Below, piece by piece: positions 1 through 6,060 of a DNA stretch of 21,234 bases. The stretch's first letter is position 1. Each line of letters begins with the position of its first letter. The DNA is from CAZMYO01 sp964570525 (GTDB lineage Bacteria > Patescibacteriota > Patescibacteriia > Magasanikbacterales > GWA2-37-8): NCBI GenBank assembly GCA_964570525.1, contig CAZMYO010000014.1, forward strand, positions 1 to 21,234, in the 5' to 3' direction. The notes beneath the pieces are model-generated. The model worked only from the letters and a program-made list of their open reading frames with translations, was not told the DNA's origin and searched no databases. The position numbers were made by a program, and so were the translations under genes.

Positions 1-332
1 GCATTGGTGTTGCCGATGTCGGCCCGCTTGGCATCGAGGATTACCGGAACATCCGGCGCGACTTCGCGTATGTAGGCGATAGTTTCCTGAAGTGCGAGTA
101 GCCCGGCAGGACCATACGCCTCGTAGAAAGCGACATTCGGCTTGTAGGCGCAGACCAGGTCTTTGGTGGCGTCCACGATGGCCTCGTTGAAATCGGCAAT
201 CGCGCCTTCCATGGTGTTAAATGCAGTTGCTTCCTCGGGCAGCTTGGAATATTCGCTGTCCAACCCCACGCACACGAAGTTGCCGCGCGCCCACTGTGCT
301 TCCAGCATTTCACGAAAATTGCGCTTGCTCAT
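1..332 (-). CDS. pyrF: Orotidine 5'-phosphate decarboxylase, N-terminal part (cut by window edge)
   Basis: Decarboxylates OMP to UMP, the last step of de novo pyrimidine synthesis, in the cytosol. Reading leftward from ATG at 330-332, about 110 codons are visible before the window ends. The N-terminus begins MSKRNFREMLEAQW, followed by VGLDSEYSKLPE (the first substrate-binding Asp region) and, near the window edge, DAKRADIGNTN, the family's catalytic D-x-K-x-x-D-I-x-N-T motif. This fits the bacterial 'type 2' PyrF lineage. The start is set by AAGGAGG seven bases upstream; that Shine-Dalgarno sits in the 12-nt palindrome CTCCTCAAGGAG. A promoter lies at 351-379, so the gene is probably transcribed separately from the ImmA-like gene behind it. 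The C-terminal half lies outside the window, so integrity cannot be judged. Confidence 0.9.
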   Translation of the reverse strand, partial: MSKRNFREMLEAQWARGNFVCVGLDSEYSKLPEEATAFNTMEGAIADFNEAIVDATKDLVCAYKPNVAFYEAYGPAGLLALQETIAYIREVAPDVPVILDAKRADIGNTN

Positions 333-350
333 GGTTGCCTCCTTGAGGAG

Positions 351-379
351 ATACTACTGCCAATAATTAAAAAAGTCAA
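351..379 (-). promoter_or_regulatory. Candidate sigma70 promoter of pyrF
   Basis: On the minus strand TTGACT (374-379) is followed after 17 bp by TAGTAT (351-356), giving a start about 12 bases before the Shine-Dalgarno of pyrF. Seen directly; activity is inferred. Confidence 0.6.
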
Positions 380-393
380 GGATAAAATATGAA

Positions 394-416
394 CGCCCCG
401 ACGTAACGTCGGGGCG
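394..416 (-). terminator. GC-rich hairpin between ImmA-like gene and pyrF
   Basis: CGCCCCGACGT and ACGTCGGGGCG form a perfect 11-bp inverted repeat around one base. It lies just after the stop of the ImmA-like gene and before the pyrF promoter, where a terminator would be expected. The following tract on the minus strand (TTCATATTTT) is only partly U-rich, so termination is probable, not certain. Confidence 0.6.
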
Positions 417-439
417 GTTGTGGGTGAGAAATGGCCGTC

Positions 440-943
440 TTAGCGCCAGCGGATCGGAAATCCCGCAAGCTGTTGCAGACGGATGCTCATGGTTGGTTCC
501 GAGACATTGAACCATCGGGCGAGAGCCGGCACATCTACCCGCGGAGCCAGGGCCGCGTCTTCAAGCATCCAAAGAGGAACAAGCAGCGCGGCGGCGAACT
601 TGTTCGCCTCTGTTTCCAAGGTGGTGCCGGAGAACGTAGTATCCCGGAACTCAACCCCGATCTGGTGGAGCATCAGATGACCGAGCGCGTGCGCGATGGT
701 GAAGCGCTGCCGAAGCGGACCGTCGGCGTCATTCACAACGATGGTGGCGGAATCGTGCTCCGACTTCACGGCCCCGGAGCAGTCCAGAGACGGGTCCCGG
801 AGTAGGTGCACATCCAGCCCCTGCGTTGCGATCCGCTCAACGGGCACGGGCGGGCCGCCAATTCCGAATTTACGAAGAAGAAAATTAGCCGCCTGCTCGG
901 GAGAGCGAGGCGAACGCTTCCGCAACTTTGCCCAGTTGTTCAT
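440..943 (-). CDS. ImmA/IrrE-family (DUF955) protein with degenerate zinc-peptidase motif
   Basis: 167 aa. ImmA/IrrE proteins are zinc peptidases that usually cleave a partner HTH repressor in phages, integrative elements and stress regulons. The fold is recognisable: RFTIAHALGHLMLH at about residues 80-93, the distal Glu ligand in LETEANKFAAALLVP (E112), and a C-terminal LARWFNVSEPTMSIRL segment typical of the family. The HExxH motif, however, reads H85-A-L-G-H89: the catalytic Glu is Ala while both His and the distal Glu are kept. Peptidase activity is therefore doubtful, while zinc binding could persist. The start at 943 follows AAGGAGG; the reading frame stays open upstream only because it crosses tRNA-Leu. 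A small HTH gene (1110-1379) lies upstream on the same strand and could be the partner, although tRNA-Leu separates them. Confidence 0.8.
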   Translation of the reverse strand: MNNWAKLRKRSPRSPEQAANFLLRKFGIGGPPVPVERIATQGLDVHLLRDPSLDCSGAVKSEHDSATIVVNDADGPLRQRFTIAHALGHLMLHQIGVEFRDTTFSGTTLETEANKFAAALLVPLWMLEDAALAPRVDVPALARWFNVSEPTMSIRLQQLAGFPIRWR

Positions 944-958
944 GAATACTACCTCCTT

Positions 959-976
959 GTGAAGCAATTGCTTCAC
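959..976. repeat. Perfect 18-bp palindrome before the ImmA-like gene
   Basis: GTGAAGCAATTGCTTCAC reads the same on both strands. It lies between the 3' end of tRNA-Leu(UAG) and the Shine-Dalgarno of the ImmA-like gene (959-976). It could be an operator for the adjacent HTH protein or a tRNA 3' processing/termination hairpin; nothing else supports either. Confidence 0.5.
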
Positions 977-979
977 GTG

Positions 980-1063
980 TGCCGCGGGTCGGATTTGAAC
1001 CGACAATCCCTTGCGGGAACTAGCTCCTAAGGCTAGCGTGTCTACCAATTTCACCACCGCGAC
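980..1063 (-). tRNA. tRNA-Leu(UAG)
   Basis: 84 nt, read leftward from 1063. The acceptor stem pairs GTCGCGG with CCGCGGC (one G-U pair). The anticodon stem CTAGC/GCTAG closes the loop CTTAGGA, giving anticodon UAG (codon CUA). The long variable arm TCCC-GCAA-GGGA is typical of class II tRNA-Leu. The T arm is GTCGG-TTCAAAT-CCGAC. The discriminator is A and CCA is not encoded. It lies among accessory-like protein genes. Confidence 0.95.
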
Positions 1064-1109
1064 ATATTTTGGGACGAGCAGAAAACTCGTCCCGTATTTT
1101 TTTCTCCTT

Positions 1110-1379
1110 TTACTTCAACATAGGTTGCGTTTGCTGTATCAACCACTCAAATATCGCCCTGCGCATCGCTGGATGTGGCAAGTTCTTACCATTCATCCAA
1201 CGAGCCAAAGTGGGGCGGCTGACGTCGAACCGATCAGCGATAGCTTCATCGCTGATCTGGAACAGCTTCACGCCACGATTGAAGAGTGAAGTGAAAAGAG
1301 CGTTGTCTTTGGGGTCGGCTCTACGGACTTCGTTGACGTAGGCAGTGCGGACTTCGTGTTCCGTCATGTTTGTCTCCAT
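1110..1379 (-). CDS. Small helix-turn-helix protein
   Basis: 89 aa from ATG 1379. The middle, about residues 43-65, reads ISDEAIADRFDVSRPTLARW followed by MNGKNLPHPAMRR, a classic HTH of the Xre/homeodomain-like kind: a first helix, a turn at DVSRP, and a recognition helix. It is probably a DNA-binding repressor or antitoxin-like partner of the ImmA-like gene 437 bp downstream. The start is ambiguous. ATG 1379 has GAGG about 10 bases upstream; ATG 1367 (MTEHEVRTAYV, 85 aa) has GGAG six bases upstream. It lies 19 bases after the stop of the upstream unknown gene (1399-1761), so the two are probably one operon. The family is not named with certainty. Confidence 0.7.
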   Translation of the reverse strand: METNMTEHEVRTAYVNEVRRADPKDNALFTSLFNRGVKLFQISDEAIADRFDVSRPTLARWMNGKNLPHPAMRRAIFEWLIQQTQPMLK

Positions 1380-1398
1380 GGATTTGTACCCTCACTCC

Positions 1399-1761
1399 TT
1401 ATTTAACGAGACTGAACACTCCGCTCCCCTTTACCCAAACGCTGGCGACAGCAGCGACTCTTTTCTTAGCCAATTTATAGGCCTGTTCCACGGCGAGTTT
1501 TAGCCGGGCTTGTTTTTCCTCACCATCTTCCACTATGCCATCGTCATACTCAATATAAAAAGGATAGACGATGCCCTTGGCGTATGCTTCTCCGTTATCT
1601 CGCCCCATCTCCCACAAAACATGCAGGCCGTCTTTTACCGTATAAAAAATACGGACTTCCAATCTGGCACCGTTATAGTCGGCGCGCACGCCCTCCAGCT
1701 TGAACTTGCTTTCTTCATGACTCGGCCGCACCTCATCGCTCTTCCAACTGACATTTTCCAT
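1399..1761 (-). CDS. Hypothetical protein, 120 aa
   Basis: Not recognised. A soluble, charged protein with no signal peptide or membrane segment. The middle (about 45-75) alternates hydrophobic and aromatic residues in a beta-like pattern (VRIFYTVKDGLHVLWEM, GIVYPFYIEYDDG). The last 35 residues contain an amphipathic helix (KQARLKLAVEQAYKLAKKR) and a hydrophobic VAAVASVWVKGSG segment. The start at 1761 is set by AAGGAGG, and a promoter-like sequence lies at 1784-1811. It heads a probable operon with the HTH gene. Its link to the ImmA/HTH pair is positional only. Confidence 0.7.
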   Translation of the reverse strand: MENVSWKSDEVRPSHEESKFKLEGVRADYNGARLEVRIFYTVKDGLHVLWEMGRDNGEAYAKGIVYPFYIEYDDGIVEDGEEKQARLKLAVEQAYKLAKKRVAAVASVWVKGSGVFSLVK

Positions 1762-1783
1762 GGCATCCTCCTTGTTGCCAACA

Positions 1784-1811
1784 ATTTTATCACAGATTTA
1801 GAAAAAAACAA
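1784..1811 (-). promoter_or_regulatory. Candidate promoter of the 1399-1761 gene
   Basis: Minus strand TTGTTT (1806-1811), 16 bp, then TAAAAT (1784-1789) preceded by TGA, an extended -10. It is divergent from the plus-strand promoter at 1821-1849, with 9 bp between the two -35 boxes. Confidence 0.5.
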
Positions 1812-1820
1812 GACGGTACC

Positions 1821-1849
1821 TTGACAAAGCAAGATTCCTGTGGTATACA
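1821..1849 (+). promoter_or_regulatory. Strong sigma70 promoter of the Cys/His protein gene
   Basis: TTGACA (1821-1826), 17-bp spacer, TATACA (1844-1849) with an extended -10 TGG (1841-1843). The predicted start near 1856 gives a leader of about 25 nt ending in AAGGAGG before ATG 1881. Confidence 0.75.
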
Positions 1850-1880
1850 CTACTTAACCTACTTCGCCCAAGGAGGGCAC

Positions 1881-2306
1881 ATGGACACGAACGAAGAAAT
1901 CAAAAGAAAGATTTTCGAAGCCAACCGCGAAATGGCGCTCAAGCTGCAGGACACCGAGCAATACCTCGAACGTAAGCTGAGGGAAATTCGCACGGAAAAA
2001 GGCGTGTATCTTACAAAACTCCTAAATGGGTGTAAACATGAACGCATCATCGAGATGAAGGACATCAGAGCGGAAAGTATCATCCCCTTCTTCAAGAACA
2101 TCTCCTGCTTACGGCATGAGGAACATATCTCTTGCGTGAGAGTCTGTCAGATCTGCGGATTCATGGACGCGCGGTTGGCCAAATATTCCCGCTTTCTTCG
2201 CGGCAATTTAGATGACGATCACATTCAGCATAACAATCTCAAGGTGGAGTACCTCAACCACAGCCACTGGAGCGTGGAGGAGTACGTCCGCCTGAAGCCG
2301 CTCTAA
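1881..2306 (+). CDS. Small protein with a possible zinc-binding Cys/His cluster
   Basis: 141 aa. ATG 1881 is chosen over the longer frame because AAGGAGG lies five bases upstream and the extended-10 promoter would start transcription inside the longer version. Residues 1-48 are strongly charged and helical (EEIKRKIFEANREMALKLQD), probably a coiled coil. Residues about 50-100 hold a Cys/His set: CKH, a later CLRHEEH, then C-x-x-x-x-CQICG. CQICG resembles one knuckle of a zinc ribbon, so zinc binding is likely but unproven. The C-terminal part is acidic and polar (NLDDDHIQHNN). It has its own strong promoter and terminator (2325-2355), so it is monocistronic. No family recognised; a regulatory or nucleic-acid-binding role is a guess. 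Confidence 0.7.
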   Translation: MDTNEEIKRKIFEANREMALKLQDTEQYLERKLREIRTEKGVYLTKLLNGCKHERIIEMKDIRAESIIPFFKNISCLRHEEHISCVRVCQICGFMDARLAKYSRFLRGNLDDDHIQHNNLKVEYLNHSHWSVEEYVRLKPL

Positions 2307-2324
2307 CCAACGAGCCGGCCCCGG

Positions 2325-2355
2325 CCGCACGAAACAATCGTGCGGTCTTTTATTT
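2325..2355 (+). terminator. Rho-independent terminator
   Basis: CCGCACGA - AACAA - TCGTGCGG, a perfect 8-bp stem, followed by TCTTTTATTT. It lies 19 bases after the stop of the plus-strand gene at 1881-2306. Confidence 0.85.
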
Positions 2356-2375
2356 AAACAAGTGTGTCCGGGGGT

Positions 2376-2455
2376 CTGGGGGTACAGCTGTCTGAGTGCC
2401 GTGACACAATGCTGAAAAGTTATGTAACGGTAATGCACGAGTACTGTACCCCCAG
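2376..2455. repeat. 80-bp segment bounded by 12-bp perfect inverted repeats
   Basis: CTGGGGGTACAG at 2376-2387 is the exact reverse complement of CTGTACCCCCAG at 2444-2455. The ends could be the base of a structured RNA or the termini of a tiny mobile element. No target-site duplication is visible at the flanks. Confidence 0.5.
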
Positions 2456-2525
2456 CGATTCTTTGATTACTTTCTTTTCGCAAAGAAAGTAATGCCAGCG
2501 CAGCGACACGAATTAATTGGTTAAC

Positions 2526-2550
2526 GAAAAGACGCCCCAATGGGGCGTCT
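2526..2550 (-). terminator. Terminator of pnp
   Basis: On the minus strand AGACGCCCC - ATT - GGGGCGTCT, a perfect 9-bp stem, is followed by TTTTCGTT. It lies about 70 bases beyond the pnp stop and is the first stem with a U tract in that direction. Confidence 0.75.
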
Positions 2551-2617
2551 CTACACTTTTAATTTTGTTCTAACACACCCCTACCCCTCTTTTTAGAGGG
2601 GACTTGCTAACCAGCCT

Positions 2618-4831
2618 CTAATTTCGGAACCCGCCACGACCACCTCCGCCAAACCCGCGCTGGGGTGGGCGCGGGCCGCGCTCAAAGGCCGGACGATCCA
2701 CATAACCTTCCGGTTTATCGATGAGCGCTTTCACGCTCAAGTTAATGCGGCCAAGATTATCAATTTCTTTGACGATAACTTTCATCTTGTCGCCGAGCTT
2801 CAAGACATCGCTGGGTTTGTTGGTTCGCTCCCAAGCGATTTCGCTCACATGCACCAAACCATCTTGGCCGGGTAAAATCTGCACAAAGGCGCCGAAGTCT
2901 TCCAAACGCACCACCGTGCCATCATACACTTCACCGGCCGTTACTTCGTGAGTTAGTTCTTTTACCCAATTTACCGCTTTCTCCATGGCCGCGGCGTCTT
3001 CCGAAGTCACGAACACGCGTCCATCGTCTTCAATATCAATAGAAACGCCGGTCTCGGCAATAATTTTATTAATCATCTTGCCGCCCGGGCCGATAACGTC
3101 GCGAATCTTATCCGGATTAATATTAATGGTAACGATACGCGGCGCATACTGCGAGAGATCGGCGCGCGGAGCCGGAATGACTTTGGTCATTGCTTCTAAA
3201 ATTTTAACCCGCGCTTCAAAAGACTGCTTAAAAGTTTGTTTTACAATCTCCCAAGACAATCCGGCGGTTTTGGTGTCCATCTGAATGGCGGTAACGCCAT
3301 CCTTGGTACCGGTAATTTTAAAATCCATGCCGCCGGGACCGTCTTCAATATCTTGTAAATCGGTAAGAACTTTAAAATTTCCTTTGTCGTCGCTCGCTAA
3401 ACCCATCGCGATACCCGCGACCGGTTTTTTCAGCGGAACGCCCGCGTCCATGAGAGCGAGCGTGGAGCTGCAGGTAGAGGCCATGGAACTGGAACCGTTG
3501 GAACCAAAGACTTCGGACACCACGCGAATAGCGTAGGGAAAATCTTTTTCATCGGGAAGCACCGGCTCAAGCGCTCGTTCCGCCAGAGCGCCGTGGCCAA
3601 TGGCCCGGTTGCCCGGTCCGCGCAATGGCCCGGTTTCGCCATAGGTGGCCGGAGTATCACTGTAGTGATGCATATAGCGCTTGGTGCCGTCTTCTTCCAT
3701 GGTGTCTATTGTTTGCACATCGCCCGGCGCGCCGAGGGTTACCACCGAAAGCACCTGGGTGTCGCCGCGCATAAACAGGCCGGTGCCGTGGGTGCGCGGC
3801 AATAATCCAACTTCAATCTGAAGCGGACGAATGTCGGTTATAGCGCGGCCATCCAAACGTTGTTCTTTAGATAAAATACGAGCGGTAACATATTCTTCAA
3901 CGTACATTTTTACGCGACTCAAAATTACTTTGCCGATACTCGCGTCCAAACCGTCTTTAGCTTTAAGCATTTCGTCAACTGCGTTGACAAACCTCTCTAG
4001 CATTGCCACGCGTTCGGCTTTGCCCGCTTTGACTGAATCAAAAATCCAATCGCTGACATGACTAGCGACCAAGGCGCGCGCTTCTTTATCGGCGGCGCGA
4101 ACCTGCAATTCTGTTTCGCTCGGGTTGCCGGTCAAATCCAGTTTTGGCCGGCCCGCTTCGGACACGATTTGGTTAATAAATTTCATTAACGGCGCCAACT
4201 CTTTGCCGCCCATTTGCATGGCGGTGACAATTTCGTCATCGGGAATTTCTTTGGCGGCCGCTTCCACCATGATAAGTTTTTCGGGAGTGCCGGCCACCAC
4301 CAAATCAGCGGCGCCTTCGGCGCGTTCTTTAAATGATGGGTTGATTTTCCAGGCCCCGGCAATTTTACCCAGACGCACGCCGGCGATCGGACCGGCCCAG
4401 GGAATATTAGAGATTGAGAGGGCGATAGAGGCGGCCACCAGCGCGGGAATCTGCGGATCGTTATCGCCATCGTAGGACAAAGCGGTTAAAATTACCTGCA
4501 CGTCGTTGCGCAAACTCTGATCAAACAGCGGACGAATGGCGCGGTCCACCAGGCGGCCGGATAAAACAGCGTCATCGCTGGGGCGGCCTTCGCGTTTGAT
4601 GAAACGGCTGCCTTTGATTTTGCCGGCGGCGTAAAGTTTTTCTTCAAAATTTACCATCAACGGAAAAAAATCGAGCCCTTCGCGGACTTTTTTGCTCATG
4701 GTGACAGTAGCCAAAAGCACAGTATCGCCGATTCGCACCGTGCAGGAAGCGTTGGCTTGTAACGCAAATTTTCCCGTCTCTACCGAGAGGGTTCGGCCGC
4801 CCCATTCCAGGGACCATTTTTTAACGTCCAT
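2618..4831 (-). CDS. pnp: Polyribonucleotide nucleotidyltransferase (PNPase)
   Basis: 737 aa, full length. A phosphorolytic 3'-5' exoribonuclease of the RNA degradosome; trimeric and cytosolic. Two RNase PH-like domains flank a helical linker: RPH1 carries FFPLMVNFEEKLYAAGKIKG and REGRPSDDAVLSGRLVDR; RPH2 carries EQRLDGRAITDIRPL, VSEVFGSNGSSSMAS and GGMDFKITGTKDG. A KH domain (about 568-630, GxxG = GPGG) and an S1 domain (about 632-709, VYDGTVVRLEDFGAFVQI) follow, then an RG/GG-rich tail (RGFGGGGRGGFRN). In the RPH2 active site the Asp, Asp and Lys matching E. coli D486, D492 and K494 are present, but the usual GDMDFK is GGMDFK. AAAGGA lies about 10 bases before ATG 4831. It lies downstream of rpsO and the NYN gene, probably in the same transcript. 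Confidence 0.97.
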   Translation of the reverse strand: MDVKKWSLEWGGRTLSVETGKFALQANASCTVRIGDTVLLATVTMSKKVREGLDFFPLMVNFEEKLYAAGKIKGSRFIKREGRPSDDAVLSGRLVDRAIRPLFDQSLRNDVQVILTALSYDGDNDPQIPALVAASIALSISNIPWAGPIAGVRLGKIAGAWKINPSFKERAEGAADLVVAGTPEKLIMVEAAAKEIPDDEIVTAMQMGGKELAPLMKFINQIVSEAGRPKLDLTGNPSETELQVRAADKEARALVASHVSDWIFDSVKAGKAERVAMLERFVNAVDEMLKAKDGLDASIGKVILSRVKMYVEEYVTARILSKEQRLDGRAITDIRPLQIEVGLLPRTHGTGLFMRGDTQVLSVVTLGAPGDVQTIDTMEEDGTKRYMHHYSDTPATYGETGPLRGPGNRAIGHGALAERALEPVLPDEKDFPYAIRVVSEVFGSNGSSSMASTCSSTLALMDAGVPLKKPVAGIAMGLASDDKGNFKVLTDLQDIEDGPGGMDFKITGTKDGVTAIQMDTKTAGLSWEIVKQTFKQSFEARVKILEAMTKVIPAPRADLSQYAPRIVTININPDKIRDVIGPGGKMINKIIAETGVSIDIEDDGRVFVTSEDAAAMEKAVNWVKELTHEVTAGEVYDGTVVRLEDFGAFVQILPGQDGLVHVSEIAWERTNKPSDVLKLGDKMKVIVKEIDNLGRINLSVKALIDKPEGYVDRPAFERGPRPPQRGFGGGGRGGFRN

Positions 4832-4976
4832 AAATTGTTTTTCCTTTCTTGCCCCGAGCGAAGCCGCGTCTGACGCGGTGAGCCGAGGGGCGGAAGATGA
4901 TGTGAGAGCTCTAGACCTGTCAAGAATGAAGGTCTGTGTGTCCCCACACCAACTTCTTAATTAAATAATTAAATTG
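4832..4976 (-). other. pnp leader region with hairpins
   Basis: The 145 bases between the NYN gene and pnp contain CCGCGTC/GACGCGG nested inside GCCCC/GGGGC (4851-4891) and AGACC/GGTCT. On the minus strand a lone TTGACA lies at about 4917-4922 with only a poor -10 17 bp on. PNPase genes often have a leader hairpin targeted for autoregulation (known for E. coli); the same here is only possible. Confidence 0.35.
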
Positions 4977-5579
4977 TTAAGCGGGATTGCCACGCTCCCT
5001 TCGGTCGCTCGCAATGACACTGTTCACTCGGGCGCCCTTTTGATACCGCCGATCCTGTATCAAAAACTTTCCTTTGTCGCTGCTTAAATCCATAAAATCA
5101 TCTACCACCCCAATCAGCTTGCTGGAAGTCGTCTCGCCAAAAGCAGCCACCTCTACTTGTTTTCCCTGATTTTTTAAATACTCAACCAAGGGAACATAAT
5201 CACCGTCGCCGCTTACTACCACAATCGCGTCCACCATCGGCGCCAGGCGAATTGCGTCTACCGTGAGCCCCACGTCCCAGTCGCCTTTCTTCTCTCCGCC
5301 ATAGAATATCTGTAATGGTTTTTCGCGGGTTTCTATTCCTAAGTTATAAAGCGCGTCAAAAAACGGCTGCTCCTCTTTTGTTTCGGTGCTAACCACATAG
5401 GCAATGGCGCGAATAAGTTTGCGCCCAGCGGTAGCTTCTTTCACGATATTGCCAAAATTTACCTTGGCGCCAAATAAATTTTTGGCGCTGTAATACATGT
5501 TCTGCACATCGATAAACACGCCGACGCGCTGATCGGGATGTTTTAAAGGATGTACTTTTTTATTAACTAACGATTTCAT
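4977..5579 (-). CDS. NYN-domain (LabA/DUF88-like) putative RNase
   Basis: 200 aa. NYN proteins are PIN-like nucleases that bind Mg2+ through clustered Asp residues and act on RNA. The pattern is clear: GVFIDVQNMYY (D24, N27), KGDWDVGLTVDAI (D102, D108) and VVVSGDGDYVPLVEYL (D125, D127), then the GKQVEVAAFGETTSSKLI strand-helix unit. The gene overlaps the rpsO end by 17 bases and precedes pnp, so it is probably translated with ribosomal/RNA-decay genes and may process or degrade RNA with PNPase (inference). The last 13 residues (VIASDRRERGNPA, 188-200) are encoded by half of the GTCATTGCGAG palindromic repeat, so the natural C-terminus was replaced or extended by insertion. Substrate unknown. 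Confidence 0.88.
   Translation of the reverse strand: MKSLVNKKVHPLKHPDQRVGVFIDVQNMYYSAKNLFGAKVNFGNIVKEATAGRKLIRAIAYVVSTETKEEQPFFDALYNLGIETREKPLQIFYGGEKKGDWDVGLTVDAIRLAPMVDAIVVVSGDGDYVPLVEYLKNQGKQVEVAAFGETTSSKLIGVVDDFMDLSSDKGKFLIQDRRYQKGARVNSVIASDRRERGNPA
4983..5018 (-). repeat. Half copy of the GTCATTGCGAG...GGGATTGC repeat inside the NYN gene
   Basis: On the minus strand it begins GTCATTGCGAGCGA and ends GGCAATCCC. It matches one arm of the two full palindromic copies at 10237-10351 and 10948-11091, and it is read in frame as the tail of the NYN protein. Confidence 0.8.
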
Positions 5580-5931
5580 TTTCTTTCTCTGTTAAGTCCG
5601 CTTCGTCCTCGACGCCCTCTTCCGTGCCGCCATTTTCTTTGATGCCGGGTTTGGCGACCATGCGCGGCTGTTTAATTTTTAATTTTTTCATGAGCGTCTC
5701 GTAGCTCTTGGGGTTCTCTTTCTTGATATAGCGCATGAGGCTGCGGCGGCTGCTCACTTTGCGCAACAATCCCCGACGAGAAGAATGATCTTTGGGATGA
5801 AGTTTAAGATGGTTGATGAGTTCATCCATCTCCGCGGTAAGAATCGCGATCTGCACCTCGCTTGAACCGGTATCCCCCTCATGGGTTTGAAACTTTTTTA
5901 TAATGCTCTGCTTCTTTTTTGAGTCTATCAT
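5563..5931 (-). CDS. rpsO: 30S ribosomal protein S15 with acidic C-terminal extension
   Basis: 122 aa. S15 binds the central domain of 16S rRNA early in 30S assembly. Residues 1-90 match the family: THEGDTGSSEVQIAILTAEM, then LKLHPKDHSSRRGLLRKVSSRR and LMRYIKKENPKSYETLMKKL. The usual protein is about 89 aa; here an extra ~32 residues, rich in Glu (NGGTEEGVEDEADLTEKENE), follow KQPRMVAKPG. The tail is not part of the repeat that alters the NYN gene. ATG 5931 is chosen because the S15 N-terminus (MIDSKKKQSIIKKF) begins there; there is no Shine-Dalgarno. A promoter at 6032-6060 leaves a leader of roughly 95 nt, long enough for S15-type autoregulation, which I cannot show. Confidence 0.96.
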   Translation of the reverse strand: MIDSKKKQSIIKKFQTHEGDTGSSEVQIAILTAEMDELINHLKLHPKDHSSRRGLLRKVSSRRSLMRYIKKENPKSYETLMKKLKIKQPRMVAKPGIKENGGTEEGVEDEADLTEKENEIVS

Positions 5932-5991
5932 ACATGCGCGTCAATCACCGAGCTCAACCAGAGCATGTGTCTAGTTGGTTCGGACCGTCCG

Positions 5992-6005
5992 TCCGCCTAG
6001 GCGGA
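5992..6005. repeat. GC palindrome of the CCGCC-GGCGG type
   Basis: TCCGCCTAGGCGGA, a perfect 14-bp palindrome in the rpsO leader. Related hairpins lie at 6082-6093, 6580-6594, 8211-8226, 12289-12303 and 20203-20217, all between genes or in RNA genes. Confidence 0.6.
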
Positions 6006-6031
6006 GCAGACAGGATTAATTAAGTACCGTC

Positions 6032-6060
6032 AGCTTACACCAAACTTGAATTTTTGTCAA
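6032..6060 (-). promoter_or_regulatory. Candidate promoter of the rpsO-NYN-pnp operon
   Basis: Minus strand TTGACA (6055-6060), 17 bp, TAAGCT (6032-6037). The -35 is perfect, the -10 is weak. Position and spacing fit transcription of rpsO. Confidence 0.5.

Larger units (their letters stand above)
2346..2617. other. Gene-free stretch with inverted repeats
   Basis: The 311 bases between the stops of the plus-strand Cys/His gene and minus-strand pnp hold no convincing gene. Besides the terminators they contain three inverted repeats: 12-bp arms CTGGGGGTACAG (2376-2387) and CTGTACCCCCAG (2444-2455) around a 56-nt spacer; an 11-bp stem TTACTTTCTTT/AAAGAAAGTAA with loop TCGC (2467-2492); and CCCCTCT/AGAGGGG with a TTTT loop (2584-2601). 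Open frames here are short and lack starts with ribosome sites. Confidence 0.6.

Noticed and set aside
431..805. Plus-strand 124-aa open frame
   Set aside because: It is antisense to the ImmA-like gene, has no family pattern and no ribosome site.
944..1057. N-terminal extension of the ImmA-like protein (MVKLVDTLALGASS...)
   Set aside because: It is the translation of tRNA-Leu(UAG); the real start at 943 has AAGGAGG.
2208..2540. Minus-strand 110-aa open frame in the gene-free stretch
   Set aside because: It runs through a terminator, inverted repeats and the end of the plus-strand gene, and its sequence has no protein-like pattern.
4917..4922. Separate pnp promoter from the minus-strand TTGACA
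   Set aside because: The -10 at 17 bp (TCATCT) is poor, so it is only mentioned in the leader entry.
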